Positions 26,701 through 38,265 are shown, numbered from the stretch's first letter. The stretch: 64,000 nucleotides of DNA from Elysia chlorotica (GCA_003991915.1 RQTK01000138.1:406768-470767); one strand, 5' to 3'. The notes: generated from the sequence alone by a model not told the origin. Numbers and translations: made by a program.

Positions 26701-29700
26701 AATAATAACAATCTTCTAGTTGGGTTATCACTGCTCATAATCATTAATGTATAAAGTTTTTTTCTTTATACATTGACGCATCTAAAAATAATTACCTAAT
26801 AGTCTTGAGAAAGTTACTTTTGCCAAAGCGTATTTGTAAATGTCATATATAGTTTTAAGAAAGAACATACTTTTACATTTAGTTTGGTTGAGACAAGATT
26901 CTCATAAATAGCTAATTTTTTAAAGACAATTATAAACATTTTATTTGAAAAGTAAAGTAATGCACAACTGTAAATTTTCCAACAATTTTGACGCTCAAGA
27001 TTTTTCCTACCTGATTTCCGACGTGTCTTCCAACCCTATGTCCGACTTAAGGGATAAAATAATACACTAGCAGAACTGCACCCTCACGCTGATATGTTTT
27101 TCCACTGAACTTTCCGAACAACCCCAATGTTTTTCGCACTAAGCATTTTTGACGTATGGCGATTTTTGTGACAAGCACGCAACGGAACTAGTGAAGAATA
27201 CTTATAGAAACTTTCATGCGTGGAAAATTAATGTAGGAACAGTTTTCTTGTTATATGGATGCTCGGTATCTTTATTTTAGGTCCGTAGTTCGAGTCTTAG
27301 CGATTTTTCTGTCTACTGGTTGGGCCGGTGTTTAATGTGACTAGTATTCGGCTGAGACAGGTTTCATGGTATCCCTGCCAAACTAACTCAACTACTATAT
27401 TTGTTTTTTTTACTTGTCATTGAATTATCGAGAATGGGTTACTCAACAAAGTCAGTAATATCGATCGACCTTAAAGTGTTGTTTTCTTAATCGTTTATTA
27501 TACCTCCAAAACTCTGAATAATAGTACCCATCTCTCTCTGTTTTCTCATCTAGTCCTCGATCATTGTCGCCAATTTGAAGTTAATTGTTTTTGATAGTTT
27601 GATCTTACTTGGTGTCGACCACTGGATAGATCTTTCGCGTTTGGAGCATCTGGTTGGTAGCAACACTTCGCGCAACCTTCTCACAAGGTTATCCAGTCAT
27701 TTTCTTTACACGGGGGGAGTAACTAGCTGACCCCTTTCATGTTATGCGTCCTAATGTACATTTACAAACGAGGACCCTATCTGTAATTTATGGATTATTC
27801 GTCCACATGCTGATCTCTCCATCTTCACACCCAGCTCTCTTCCCTAGCTGTCATGTACTATTCTTTCGTTAATCATTTGCTAGAATCTACATTCACAAAC
27901 AAAGGTTCTTAATTTAGATCTAGTTCATCGTTTTTTTTTTTTTTTGTGTCAGATTAATAGTGATATCTCTGTATTCACATCCAGTCCTCTGCTACAGCCG
28001 TCATTACCAGCTTATGATTGTCATCGTTCCTAAATTATATTTTATCATACTTGATGTAATTGATAATGTATACTTAAGTACTATCATTCAAACCACGACT
28101 CAAGCATTTTTTTTCCAAGAAATGTAGATCTACTTGTATGTAGACTTTTTGTGATTCAGAAATCTGGTTTTTGACTTATTAACCTTATAGGACCTTTACT
28201 GTATTTTAACGACCAGCATATTCGAAATCGAACTCTGATAGTTTACATCTAGTCTAGATATAAATTTTACCTACGCTATATATGGGTATCACAGGAGATC
28301 AGATACGGCGACAGGGTTACAGAGTGTGGTGCAGGGGACTTGTCTGAGTACCTTGCTTGACTCAATTATAATCAGGAGGGAAAACATTGCCGCAGATAGA
28401 ACTGAGTTCTCAATTGTACCATTTGCTCAAACTGAAACTGCAGCAGAGTGTGATAAAATCCAAATTCTTCTATTGAAATCTCTTACAGAAGAGGTGCAGT
28501 ATTTTGAATGAAGACTTTGTTTCATACTCAAATGGCCAATTTGCCCCCTGGAACTTTGTTCTGGTTGATTCTCTATTTTAATGAAAGCGAGTTCATTAAT
28601 GAGCACCGGAGATCTATCCCCCCCCCCCCCCCCCCACCACACACACAAACTTCCAAGGTGCTGGCGGTGAAATCTTCCAGCTGTGCGGAACGGTGGCTGG
28701 CAACAACACACTTTTGCTCTCAGTACAGGGAAACGTTTTCAATATTAAAGCTTGGCTCAATCAGAATATTAAAATAACCACCCACAATGAGGGCTGTTCA
28801 AGAGTTTACACAAAATGCACCCTGTATTTAAACCCTGTTGCTTCTGTAGATAAAATTGATTCAATGGTTTATATTCAGTCTCTCAAACCAGAATATAGAC
28901 ACCTTTATTAGCAAGAAGATGTAGGGATATGGAAGGGATGGTTATTTGTTAGATTTTTGTTCTACAGATAATGTACTACTCAGACATTTGTGCAGATGTA
29001 CAAAAAAGACATAAAAAAAAAAATGGATTTGTGAGAGGAAACGCAATACATCAGAATGAATGTAAAACAAAATGTTGGATCCATACAAAATGACATTCAT
29101 TTCCCATGTTCAACATTGTATTTCTACAAGTTTTGATATTTAAATTTCACAACTCAAGAAGTTTGAAGTCCCTTTTTCGTGGAAAATTGCAATGACATTT
29201 TTTTTTCATTGCGCTTTCTTTGAGTAATATTCAACATGGTTTTATTCTTGATTTTAGGGACTTTTTTTTCTCAATTTTTAAATGTTTCAAATTATTATTC
29301 AAAATATGTTAATGTAAAAAACATTGTTGTATTTAACAGACCTACACAATGCTATCCCTTAATAATTCAAGAGCAGTAGTTATCAACACAAAGGAAGAAA
29401 ATATAAAGCAAAATAATCTTAAAATTAATATCAAGATATTTTAATTTACCAAAGGAAAAGTTTTCTTTGACATTGACGGCACTGGAAAAACAAGCGAAAT
29501 CTCTCAATATATACTGGATAAATATTTATTTCATTGCATGCATAAAATGAAAATCGTGTTTGGAAAAATATGGATGATGGAAAAATATTAACCAAAGCAG
29601 TTCTCCTATAGTGATTAAAAGTATACTTCTATCATGATATTGCATCTCTCTGCACAGCTGAGTTGGTGTTACGTTCAGCTATGTGCTAATGTTCAATGAG

Positions 29701-32241
29701 TTCATAATCCCATTCAATGCCTGATAAATGCTGTAGTGTATGCCCTCCTTTTAGCCAAGCACGAATGGACTCCTGTCTTGGCAAAGCAAATGGGGATCGT
29801 AGTGAGTGCTTACTCCCCAACTTATAGCTGTTAAAGCAAATTTAATCTTAGGGTTTGACCTTTTTATTAATGCAACTTTTTCTTTCTTTCTTTTTAAAAT
29901 TTTTTTTTTCCTATTTTGCTTTTGTAACACTCAGAGTTCATGGGGCAAATGAAAGAAAAAGATTAGTGGTAACTTATGCTGTCCGCTGCATTAATTACTT
30001 GTTAAAAAAGGAACAATACAATAAAATAAAGCTCTATTTATAATCTTGGTGTCAAGTCCATGGAATTTTGGAACTCTCTTTGAGTTCTGAAAGGAAATGG
30101 CTTATTCCTTCATCTGTTTACAGACATGTAAAAAAAATAAATAAAAAATCAGACTTTATATTGATATCAATGAAAACAAGTACTGATGAACTCAAAAATA
30201 ATATAGTGATAATGCTTTCACATAATTTTCTAAACCTCAGCTTTGGCATTGCTTTTTTGTTCACCTAGCAAAGAATAAAAACGAATCTGCTTTGTGATAT
30301 TTTGTTTTTGACCATTGGTGGCTAAGCTTCACAGTTTATCATTTATTGATTAAAACAAAAATTCATTAATGCTTTATTTTGTTTACTCCCGTGGCAGATT
30401 TTTCTGCCTTTCTCTGCAGCTTGCATGCTTTTTATACCATTGTAAATGTCTAATTAAACGTCACCGTCTGACAATATTTGCTCACTTGTCAAACACTTGT
30501 TTTTTTTTCCTTCCTATGATATGGTTTATATGCTATAAAAACTCAAATGTTAAGTCAATGTATTGACTTGTGTTACTACTCACCAACCAAATCTAATGAA
30601 TTTTAATAAGATTTTTAATCTGTTACTGCTACATATACCTCATATTTTGGGTATAAAATTCATGTTATACTAAATGCTTACAACATATTACCTTTTAGTC
30701 ATAGCTTTAGTGCTAATTTGAATTTATAAATGAACTCTTGTCACATCTATGGATATTTTTTAATCCTGCAGATTTGATTTTTGTTTCACTTTTTGGGTGA
30801 AGGATTTTTAATAGCTTTTCACATTATTGATTAAAGAAAGTATTTGTAAGTCTTTCGATACACCTGCAAGGACCATAGATGTTGCTTTCGCGCAACCAAT
30901 GAGTTATGATTTTTAGTGAAAATATTTAATTTTATGAAAGAAACTAATTGATTTTAGGATCTGGGGCATTATTACTTTATTCATTATTGTACTTCCATCT
31001 CTCTTGTATTGATAAAATCATGTTTGCCAATGATTGTGACATTTTATAAAATTTTAAATCAAACATGCCTTAATTAGTAATAAATAATGTAATCTCAGTT
31101 TCTCAATGTTGTCTATATTAAACTGCATGAAAGCGGTTTTATATATTTTTTTTTGCTGTCCTTAAGAATAATAAAAAAAACAACTACATAAAATCCTGTT
31201 GTATACATCTGCTTGTTACTGATACTTTTTAAAAAAAATATTTATTTTTTATGTCCAGGCGTATTTTCTTTCTTAAAAATAATTTTATCTGAAATGACTT
31301 TTTTTTTATGTTCTGTGATTCTGTAACAGCAAGAATGCGTTGCTTGATATTCCCTTGATCCATCTGTGCTTCTTCTTGTTTCCTCACCAGATAACAGCCA
31401 CTTACAAGGGCGAAGCGAAAGATGGCACCCCGTCTGTGACTGTTGCATTCCAAGGTGCTGGCGGTGAAATCTTCCAGCTGTGCGGAACGGTGGCTGGCAA
31501 CAACACACTTTTGCTCTCAGTACAGGGAAACGTTTTCAATATCCCCGCCATTCTGGGTGGAAACACACTGGTGTATCGCACTGCAGGAGCAGCTTCTATC
31601 TCAGACATCCTCGGTACATTTTTATTTCAATTCATGTTTAAAACAAATTATTTTATTCCTAGTGACAAACCATATTTGCTTAAAAAAATGATTTAAAAAT
31701 GCATCACAATTGTGGAATGGAGAAACTTGAAGGGATAGATGTATATTTTGTGGTGTCTAAAAAATAAAATTATCTTTTTTTTGAGAATGGGTAAGAACCA
31801 ATTTCAGAGAAATCTTGTTTCTAACTTGGCTGTAAGGGAAATAATGCTTCAATTTGTCATCAGTCAACATAATGAAATTGGTTCTGAATTAACAAAACGA
31901 TTCCAAACTTAACTTGTGTTTAAATGTTTTCGATCTTGTATTAAAGAAATTTAAATATCTTATCATGATTATTGTAAAACTTGCTTCATTTTGCCTAATG
32001 AAGTATTGTAAAAAGCTTTTTCTTATACGTTTTTCCACCTCCATATAAAAATGGTTTCTTTTTGTTCGTTCTTCCTCTTTCAGCTGCAGTAACCAAGGAT
32101 GGTGTAGAGGTATCTGCATTAACAGCTTCAAGCTTGTATAAGAACCAAACCTTTGGAATCATTAACGCCGCCTCCAATCTACCAAACACGTTTAAGAATT
32201 TGAGTGAAGTGGTAAGCAGTGCATACTCGTGTGAACTTTAA
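9255..32241 (+). CDS. PHGDH: D-3-phosphoglycerate dehydrogenase, complete gene (11 coding exons)
   Basis: Oxidises 3-phosphoglycerate to 3-phosphohydroxypyruvate with NAD+, the first step of the phosphorylated serine pathway, in the cytosol. Coding exons are 9255-9389 (or its twin 13819-13953), 16411-16562, 16840-16905, 17350-17503, 18738-18870, 22195-22343, 22888-23040, 23704-23839, 24559-24707, 31391-31613 and 32084-32241. All junctions are GT-AG and keep frame, giving 535 residues; the human enzyme has 533. Visible are the Rossmann loop GLGRIG (151-156), the NAD-ribose Asp in TIGFDP (174) and catalytic Arg235 (NCARGG), Glu264 (VEEPP) and His282 (TPHLGA), with the animal-type C-terminal extension. 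I chose ATG 9255 because it is the first in-frame ATG, has a good context (AACCATGG) and gives the expected N-terminus (LRKVLISD). The gene looks functional. Its oddity is the duplicated first exon. Confidence 0.96.
9428..9545. repeat. TCTAGATC-rich cluster in intron 1, copy A
   Basis: Repeated overlapping CTAGATCTAGATCT motifs separated by short unique DNA. A longer version occupies 13993-14157 in copy B. The same palindromic hexamers are scattered over the whole window. Confidence 0.7.
10544..11628. other. Spacer between the two PHGDH promoter copies
   Basis: No coding exon seen. It holds a short GC-rich patch (10580-10650), an A run with (TA)n at 10769-10801, a tRNA-like SINE head on the - strand near 10950-11000 (ATAGAGCATGTCACTTCTAA), and poly-C, poly-T and (CA)n runs at 11155-11211. 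Confidence 0.5.
12301..12358. repeat. (CAA)n microsatellite
   Basis: About 14 CAA units within an A-rich AAAACAAAACAAAA context. It replaces about 100 bases present at the same point in copy A. Confidence 0.85.
13766..13846 (+). other. Upstream ORF overlapping the PHGDH start (copy B)
   Basis: ATG at 13766, 53 bases before the PHGDH ATG at 13819. It has the same length and frame relation as in copy A, ending at TGA 13844-13846 inside the coding exon. Confidence 0.4.
13819..13953 (+). CDS. PHGDH: PHGDH exon 1B (first coding exon, copy B)
   Basis: Identical to exon 1A at all 135 bases, encoding residues 1-45, and ending in phase 0 at donor GTAAGC. The start context CCACCATGG is closer to the animal consensus than in copy A. 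Being nearer to exon 2, it is a reasonable guess for the main first exon, but the sequence does not decide. Confidence 0.9.
13993..14157. repeat. TCTAGATC-rich cluster in intron 1, copy B
   Basis: Expanded version of the copy-A cluster, with several runs of CTAGATCTAGATCT. Confidence 0.7.
15390..15897 (+). mobile_element. Decayed non-LTR retrotransposon, 3' end of reverse-transcriptase ORF (Jockey-like)
   Basis: Translating across several frameshifts and stops gives a recognisable series: [40 protein letters not shown], then [20 protein letters not shown]. This matches the C-terminal region after the polymerase domain in Jockey-type elements (LDYG, ARPSYL, HHQGLRL, PVESLY). The reading frame is broken, so it is a fossil. 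It sits in PHGDH intron 1, on the gene's strand, 250 bases beyond the end of copy B. Confidence 0.7.
16411..16562 (+). CDS. PHGDH: PHGDH exon 2
   Basis: Acceptor TTGGTGTAG, donor GTAAGC. Encodes residues 46-95 plus two bases of Asn96. It holds two conserved substrate and cofactor arginines, Arg53 in [10 protein letters not shown] and Arg74 in GRAGTGVDN (human Arg54 and Arg75). Confidence 0.95.
16840..16905 (+). CDS. PHGDH: PHGDH exon 3
   Basis: Short 66-base exon with acceptor TTATTTTCAG and donor GTGAGA. Encodes [15 protein letters not shown] and the following LIIALTR helix that links the substrate-binding and nucleotide-binding domains. Confidence 0.95.
17350..17503 (+). CDS. PHGDH: PHGDH exon 4
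   Basis: Acceptor TATTTTCAG, donor GTATAT. Encodes residues 118-169, including the Rossmann dinucleotide loop [10 protein letters not shown] that contacts the NAD pyrophosphate. Confidence 0.95.
18738..18870 (+). CDS. PHGDH: PHGDH exon 5
   Basis: Acceptor CTGTATAG, donor GTAAGT. Encodes TIGFDPI, whose Asp174 sets NAD specificity by binding the ribose hydroxyls, then [17 protein letters not shown]. It ends one base into His214. Confidence 0.95.
18871..22194. other. PHGDH intron 5
   Basis: No second gene seen. The intron holds (CA) and A-rich short runs, scattered AGATCT motifs and a tRNA-like stretch near 21265-21310 (AAGTGGCAGAGCATCTGGTT) that resembles a SINE head. The open frames are short and lack protein character. 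Confidence 0.5.
22195..22343 (+). CDS. PHGDH: PHGDH exon 6
   Basis: Acceptor TTTTGTTCCAG, donor GTATGC. Encodes residues 214-263, with [14 protein letters not shown] carrying the substrate-binding catalytic Arg235. It ends at the first Glu of VEEPP. Confidence 0.95.
22888..23040 (+). CDS. PHGDH: PHGDH exon 7
   Basis: Acceptor ATATTTCAG, donor GTAAGG. Begins with catalytic Glu264 (EPPKDY) and includes His282 in TPHLGANT, the acid-base pair of the family. It ends GKSLFGA in phase 0. Reading on past 23040 meets a stop within a few codons, so the donor is needed. Confidence 0.95.
23704..23839 (+). CDS. PHGDH: PHGDH exon 8
   Basis: Acceptor CCCTCTTTAG, donor GTAAGT. Encodes [20 protein letters not shown], the start of the intervening (ASB) domain that follows the substrate-binding domain in animal and type-1 bacterial enzymes. 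Confidence 0.93.
24559..24707 (+). CDS. PHGDH: PHGDH exon 9
   Basis: Acceptor TTGTTCTCCAG, donor GTGAGT. Encodes residues 360-409 ([20 protein letters not shown] to SKHAGIN) of the ASB domain. Confidence 0.93.
27270..27395 (+). mobile_element. SINE fragment
   Basis: Carries a B-box-like AGTTCGAGTC followed by CTGGTTGGGCCGGTG, TCGGCTGAGACAGG and CATGGTATCCC, the same order as the copy at 41580-41840. The 3' tail beyond the GTATCCC motif is lost apart from a short AACTCAACT. Confidence 0.6.
28651..28745 (+). pseudogene. 95-bp perfect copy of part of PHGDH exon 10
   Basis: Identical base for base to 31448-31542, 2797 bases downstream. It covers [14 protein letters not shown] to GNVFNI of exon 10. 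The upstream side is poly-C and (CA)n with no polypyrimidine-AG acceptor at the copy edge, and neither exon end is included, so it is not a functional duplicate exon. Lack of any difference implies a recent copy, gene conversion or an assembly error. Confidence 0.9.
31391..31613 (+). CDS. PHGDH: PHGDH exon 10
   Basis: Acceptor TTTCCTCACCAG, donor GTACAT. Encodes residues 410-483 ([20 protein letters not shown] to GAASISDIL), spanning the end of the ASB domain and the start of the C-terminal regulatory region. Confidence 0.92.
32084..32241 (+). CDS. PHGDH: PHGDH terminal exon 11
   Basis: Acceptor CTTCCTCTTTCAG. Encodes residues 484-535, ending [12 protein letters not shown] before TAA 32239-32241. 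A donor-like GTAAGC follows codon Val at 32209-32211. Reading through it gives a tail that aligns without gaps to the end of the vertebrate enzyme, so I treat this as the last exon. Confidence 0.8.
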
Positions 32242-32473
32242 TGATGGTCTTCTTTTAGTGTTTCACATGTTTTCCCTCAATGGTTAAGTCGTAAAACACA
32301 GACCAAACCAAATAGTCGGAAAATTTGGGGAAAGAAAACTAAAAACATTACTTTATGTGTTATGTTCAATTAAATATATGTTTTTTGCTTCTAGGAAATT
32401 TTTAACAAACTTTATGCCTTTCTACCTTTTATTTATTATTGCTCTTTAATCTTTCTGAAAGGACAACAAGAAA

Positions 32474-32484
32474 AATAAAATAAA
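32474..32484 (+). terminator. Overlapping AATAAA poly(A) signals for PHGDH
   Basis: Two overlapping AATAAA hexamers, 233 bases after the PHGDH stop codon. This is the first strong candidate. Later AT-rich DNA also contains the motif. Confidence 0.4.
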
Positions 32485-32489
32485 AGAAA

Positions 32490-35400
32490 GAGAAAAATCT
32501 CTAAAAGCACGGAGGGCTATAAATATTGTGGAAAGAATATTGGCATTGTTTTGTTCCTCAAAAAGGAAATCAACGATTTTTAATTAGGTAACAGTTTAAA
32601 TGTTCATAAAGTAGTTTGAAAGGGAAAAAAATATGATATTGAAATTGTATTTGCCTGTACGCTCCAGAAAAATGTGGATTATCAGAGCCAGTAGCATTCA
32701 GCTTAGAGCATTTTATATGTTTCGGATTAATATGTTGTGATTGATTTCTATTTAAAATGTCCTTCACTCTTTTTCTACTACCCTTAGTGAATTATTGTCA
32801 CAGTTTTTGAAAGCATGATAATTGTTGAGAAACATCTTTCTCTGAAAAGCAGTTGGGTAAAAAAAAATTATTCATTCACTCAACTGGCATTATGATAAAA
32901 AGAGTAAATGTTTGTCAACATGGATGGGAAGAATAAGTTAAAGAAAAGGCTTTGAAATCACTGATGTATTTTTAATCTTTTTCATGATGCAAGCTTGTAA
33001 CCTAAACCTTCAATTACTAGAATAATAGAAATTGATTGTCTAAAAATGCCTGCAATTATTATAAAGTTGATTGGAAAGGTGTACTTTGAAGACTGCACAT
33101 CTATTAGCTCTCTTCATCTCATTCTAGTTCTGTGGTGGAATTAGTCAAAGATGTAAAATCTGCATATCTAAAAATATTATTTGTAAATGATCAAAGTTTC
33201 TCCACTCCACAAAATGTGAGTTCATTGAGCATATATTTTCAAAAGTAATGAATTATACTTGATTGATTTTTTGGATTGCAGTCATTTGTAGCATTCCAGA
33301 GAACCATGACATTCTCTTGGGGCCATAAATCATGTACAGAAATGTGATTACTGCTACCTTTTTTTAAATTTTTAGTAAAATGGTATTTTTTTTCTTGACA
33401 TTGTAGTCATTGGTGGTATTGCTGTTAAGTCTTTCATTTTGAGATTTGAGCATTTTTTTGCCATTATTAGATACAATTGTGTGTGTTCTAGTTCATGCGA
33501 TTTAATCTTTGTTTTATCCTCAAAACTAGCATACACAAGTTCAAGAGAAACATTGCACCTATCATTTGATGTAATAAAAAACATATTGTCTGTGTTCCCA
33601 AAAATCGATGAGGTTACAGGATTTTAGTCATTCTATTTTTTTTTGGTTATTGTGAAATGGATGCAAGTTTGGATATGTGAAAAAGGGCTAGTTCTCAAAA
33701 GATTCTTTTTCCCTTTTATAAATTCTTTTTTCTGTTCAGACTGCTGATCAATTAATATTGATTCATGGTATTGTAACAAGAATTATATTGTCAGTGTGTG
33801 GAACCTGAACACAATTCCTAAAACAATTTACTTAAGGTCTGTCCTGTCTATTAATGTTCCATGCAAAAAAAAAAAAAAAAAAAAGCATCATTTTGTTTTG
33901 TTTTTGTTTTTGTTTTTAAAGCAAAAAGTAGATTTAATGTAAACTTTATAAGATAAAACCATCATTTTATAGTGAACATATTTATTTTATGCCAAAGCAG
34001 CTAGTTCATTTTATTGAATAAGGTATTTTTTTGCTAATCTTGTGTGGTGTATTTGTCTATGCAAAGAAGGAAAGTAAAAAAGTCTTTACCATATATGAAT
34101 ATGTCTTATTTTAATTTTGTTAAATTTTGTGTAATATATTAACATAGTGCTGAGTTTTAATTATAATAACACCAAAATACTTCTTAAAATAAGAAGCATC
34201 GGTTGTGCCTTTTTTCGAGAAGGAAAAATCACGTGAAAATCTCCCTGTATTGGTCTTGCACACAATAAAACAAAATACATTTAAATACGAATAGACACTT
34301 CCTTTTATGACTCATTCTCAAAGAATAGCATCAGCAACCCAAGGATGGAATATAAATATTTTAAGCACCTCATTTTGTGAAGAAAGTTATATAACCCTTA
34401 AAGAATCGTATATATTGAGATGTATTAATGACACAGACAGTATCTTTTTAAATACTTTTGTTATCTTACATGACACAGACATTATCTTTTTAAATACCTT
34501 TGTTATCTAAATGATGAGCCCCCATCGCTTTAAAATTGTAGTTTGCCTGCAATATTATTCAAATATCTCAAAATACTGAACCTTGTTAAAAAGACACCAT
34601 GTTAGGTAGTTCAAAGTTTGTGACAATGATTGTCACATTGAAGAATTTTCACAAAAAATTCTTTCATTTTTCTAAGTTTCATAGTAATTTACCAATTTTT
34701 CTCTCAGAAATCATTTTCTATTAAAATAACACCAACACAAAAAGATTGTATTTGAAAACCCTGTGAGAACGAAAAACAACAATATTACTTTGGGATGTAT
34801 TGACGCAAATTGTGTCATAGATGCATCTCAGTACTGTCTATGTCAAATTATATAAATTTGTCACTGAATATGATCCATGGGTAATTAAAATGTTTATATT
34901 GAATTTGTATCTTTCACATGAAGCAAAAACACTCATCAGTTATTTCTTGATGGGTCAAAGATACAACGAATGGTCTAGATCTAGGATGTGCCAAGATGTA
35001 ACGATGACATACATTTTTCGTTTTATAGATTGTGGATACTAGCATTGAGATTATATTCAGCTTATAATGAAGAGAAACTAAAATATCCACGCAATCCTCA
35101 TTCTACCGTTGAAATGTATCGTTTGGTATTTGAGATGTATCGCTGGCACTGGTGATGACACAAAAATTGTTATCTTGTTTTTGTGAATTTTTTTGGTTTA
35201 GACATAATGAAAAAACGGGCAAAACCGCATTTCTATCAATAGGGTTTTATAAAGCTAGATGATAAAAATTGGTACAATTAGAGCAAAAATGGCTTTTGAT
35301 GTGAGGTATATCTAATGACACAAATTTGGGACGTTGTAGGGAAATGCATAATATTGAACTTAATACTATAACAGTGCGAACTTGATGCCAATTTAGCTTG

Positions 35401-36040
35401 TACAATAAAGTTTTGTCTATCCCTATGCAGATAAGCCTTATTGGATCTAGTAACAAAACATATGGAGTGTTGTAGTGATCTTTTATTATGATGGATCATG
35501 ATGACACAGGGAGATAGGTCTCAAAGTGACAAAAAAAAAACACCCAACATTGCCATACCAAAATACTGTTGCCTCAATAAACAGAATACAGAGATATGTT
35601 GTTTCATTATTCCCCTTGTAATATCAAGTCAAATTTAACTCGTAAAATCAATAAGAAAACAGATACAGGACAAACAAAATGACCACCACAAAATGCAACA
35701 AAAATTCTCAAGAAAAATTGCGTTGTTAAAACTTCCAACACTTCACAACACATACTGCACACAACAAACACCATAAATTTACTAAGGCTATCTCTATATC
35801 ATTTAAGCGACATATTGGAGCCAAAAAATGCTGTTTTTTTTTTTCAAACTAGTGTTACATCATAGATATTGTTGAAAAAACACCTTTTAACAATAAGTGG
35901 TTTATAAAAAATATGTGTACTTCAATGTAAAAAGCTTTCCTTTCTCAAAGTCAAACATTCTATGAAACTGAAGGTTGGGCGATAATAAATTTGAATGGTT
36001 AGGGAGCAAGGCATCAAAAGTGAATAATAACAGGTAAATT
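32490..36040. other. Intergenic AT-rich DNA, no gene seen
   Basis: Lies downstream of PHGDH. It has an A run at 33866-33884 and many short T-rich tracts. Open frames are all under 75 codons and unconvincing. A short direct repeat (ATGACACAGACA, then TATCTTTTTAAATAC) lies at 34427 and 34470. Confidence 0.5.
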
Positions 36041-36042
36041 CC

Positions 36043-36094
<52 letters not shown>

Positions 36095-36095
36095 G
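36041..36095. repeat. (ATT)n microsatellite
   Basis: About 17 uninterrupted ATT units in the intergenic region. Confidence 0.9.
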
Positions 36096-36461
36096 TTATT
36101 CATTATACTTTTATTATACACGTAGTTTTTGCTGTAACTATTATTTTTTTAATCACCATCATCATCGTAATATATAACAAACAGAAAGAAAGATAACTGA
36201 GTATTTATGCAAACAAATATCCCGAAAATCTTTTATATTATTACTTTATCTGTTTGTTGCAAATAACTCGATAGTTTGGGCATGTCACATCCTCAATGTG
36301 TTAGTAAGAAATTAAACAGTGTTACTTTTCCTATTATTTTATTGTCAAAGAGAATCTATTCTTGAGTGAAGCAAAATCAGATCCTTTTGTTAAACTAAGA
36401 CTTAAAACGTGAACTATGAAATGTACTGATTTTGTGGGGCAACTGCTACTCCAGTTGTCAT

Positions 36462-36700
36462 TGAGTTGGTTTAACGTTCAACATCAACACTATATAGGCT
36501 ATATTGTGGACGGGCCCTAAGACTGACATTTGACAATTATATGTGCTTCAACACACGAGACAGGGCGGGGATACCATGACTTCTGTCTCAGCCGGTCACA
36601 TAGACTAACATCTACCCAACCAGTAGGGGTCGAAATCGAGCCACAGATCTCTTGCATCGGATGCCGGTGTTCTACCCCAGGGCCATCGCACCATCCAACC
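36462..36700 (-). mobile_element. tRNA-derived SINE, nearly full length
   Basis: Read on the - strand it begins GGTTGGATGGTGCGATGG, has an A-box-like GGGGTAGAACACCGG and a B-box-like GGCTCGATTTCGACC, then CTACTGGTTGGGT, GGCTGAGACAG, CATGGTATCCCCG, and a tail CGTCCACAATATAGCC to GTTAAACCAACTCAA. The same architecture recurs in at least six other places in this window, which identifies a dispersed SINE family. Confidence 0.8.
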
Positions 36701-37720
36701 GCTACTGCACATTTGTGTACATTTCCTTATTTCGGCATAAAAGATGAATATTTGTCTGTTCAGTTTAATAAAGGGTAAGCACTAAATCCGTATACAATAT
36801 GTTGCCCATATAAAATTCAGTGTTTACATCAGATATTCCAATTTGAAAAGGAAAAATTTTGTTTTTTTAAGTATTAAATCTTGATTGCACGCAACAGATA
36901 ATTAGGAAACAAAACAATGCTATATTTCAAGCAAAACTTTAAGCAATGATTTCTTTTTCTTTTATTTGTGATAATTTTTTCAAGAAATACAATACAATTA
37001 CGAAGATGATGCCCACATTCAAATCCTCATTTTTGAAATTTCCTTTGATGACACCAATGCTCTTAGACCATGGTGAGAATGAAATAACTTTCAGTCAGCA
37101 GTGATGTTCGGCTAAATGTAGACTCATGAATGTTGGTCTAAATTGTCACAGCAGGTGAAACAGTTTTTCAAATAATATAAGCAACAGATAAAAGTATGGC
37201 ATGTTTTATAATAGAAGTACAAGACGCACATTAACCTAAGCTTCAGCATAAAAAAGCGATGAACTATTTTAAAGACTTAACTTAATTTACACTCTTATAT
37301 TCTTATAAGTATATCACAGTATATTTTACTGTACAGATGTTTACATTTAAAATGTTCATAGCTTTAATGTATTCTTTTTAAAATGAAAATAGTCAACAAA
37401 GTATTCATGATTAAAAAAATATTATCACATAGACATTTCAGACAAATGTAAAACAAAACATTGAAGAAAATAAAAACGCCTGCTTAAAAAAATGAAAACA
37501 AAAAAAAGGACCATACAAAGAAAGATCTGCATATTAAAATTATGGGCGATTTCAATTACGAAATATTTTTACCTTTTCCACATTAGATGTATTAACGAAA
37601 AAAAATATGACAAGAACAAGAAAAACAACAAAATTGAAGCTCACACTGTGATACAGATAGTGAAGTAAAAAGGAAATGATGTCTTTCATTATTATTATTA
37701 TCACCATCATCATCACCATC

Positions 37721-37773
<53 letters not shown>

Positions 37774-38265
37774 AGATAGGGAGAGAGAGATTTTAAAGAT
37801 ATTTTTAAATTAAAAAACATTAGCATGGTGCCTCTAAGAAATAGACCAGCTATTTCTGTTAATCTTTCAGTCCTCGCTTCCACAGCCCCCTCCCCCTCTC
37901 TCCATCTATCTCTCTTTCTCTCACTCTCTCTTTCTCTGTCCCGTTCCCCTATACCCATACATGCATGCACGTTATGCACTTCCAATGAGACGTTCGGACG
38001 ATAGTTACAACTTACATGTAGAATCTTTTTGAATCTTTTACTGCTGGATCCGATAGCTTTGCTCGCAGCAATGGCAGTTACACTTACACTTACAGAGACT
38101 TATCCCATTCATACAGCCCACAAAATCAGTATATTTTAATAATCATGCGTTTCCCATCTCTATTAAATTGACAATCTTCTGAATAAGCGGAAATGAAGTG
38201 AATAAATGAACTAGGCAGCCGTATGGACCAAGTGTCAGAATGACAGAATAGCTAGTTTTGTGTGT
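36701..38265. other. Intergenic DNA with a (GA)n run, no gene seen
   Basis: AT-rich, with a (TTA)n(CATCAC)n stretch near 37690 and a (GA)n run at 37720-37770 whose complement makes a spurious open frame. No exon recognised. Confidence 0.5.

Larger units (their letters stand above)
24708..31390. other. PHGDH intron 9 (6.7 kb)
   Basis: The longest intron after intron 1 of copy A. It contains a SINE fragment (27270-27395), a poly-C plus (CA)n run (28618-28649), and the 95-bp exon-10 copy next to it. No independent gene is seen. The DNA from 28326 to 28620 has open frames of about 60 codons, but I cannot assign them. Confidence 0.5.

Noticed and set aside
28326..28911. Frames of 61-94 codons around the exon-10 copy
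   Set aside because: They combine the copied exon piece with unrelated DNA and carry no recognisable domain; the upstream frame was considered as a mobile-element remnant but could not be supported.
32212..33300. A further PHGDH coding exon beyond 32211
   Set aside because: No acceptor followed by residues like the enzyme's C-terminus was seen, whereas direct read-through gives the expected end and a total length of 535.
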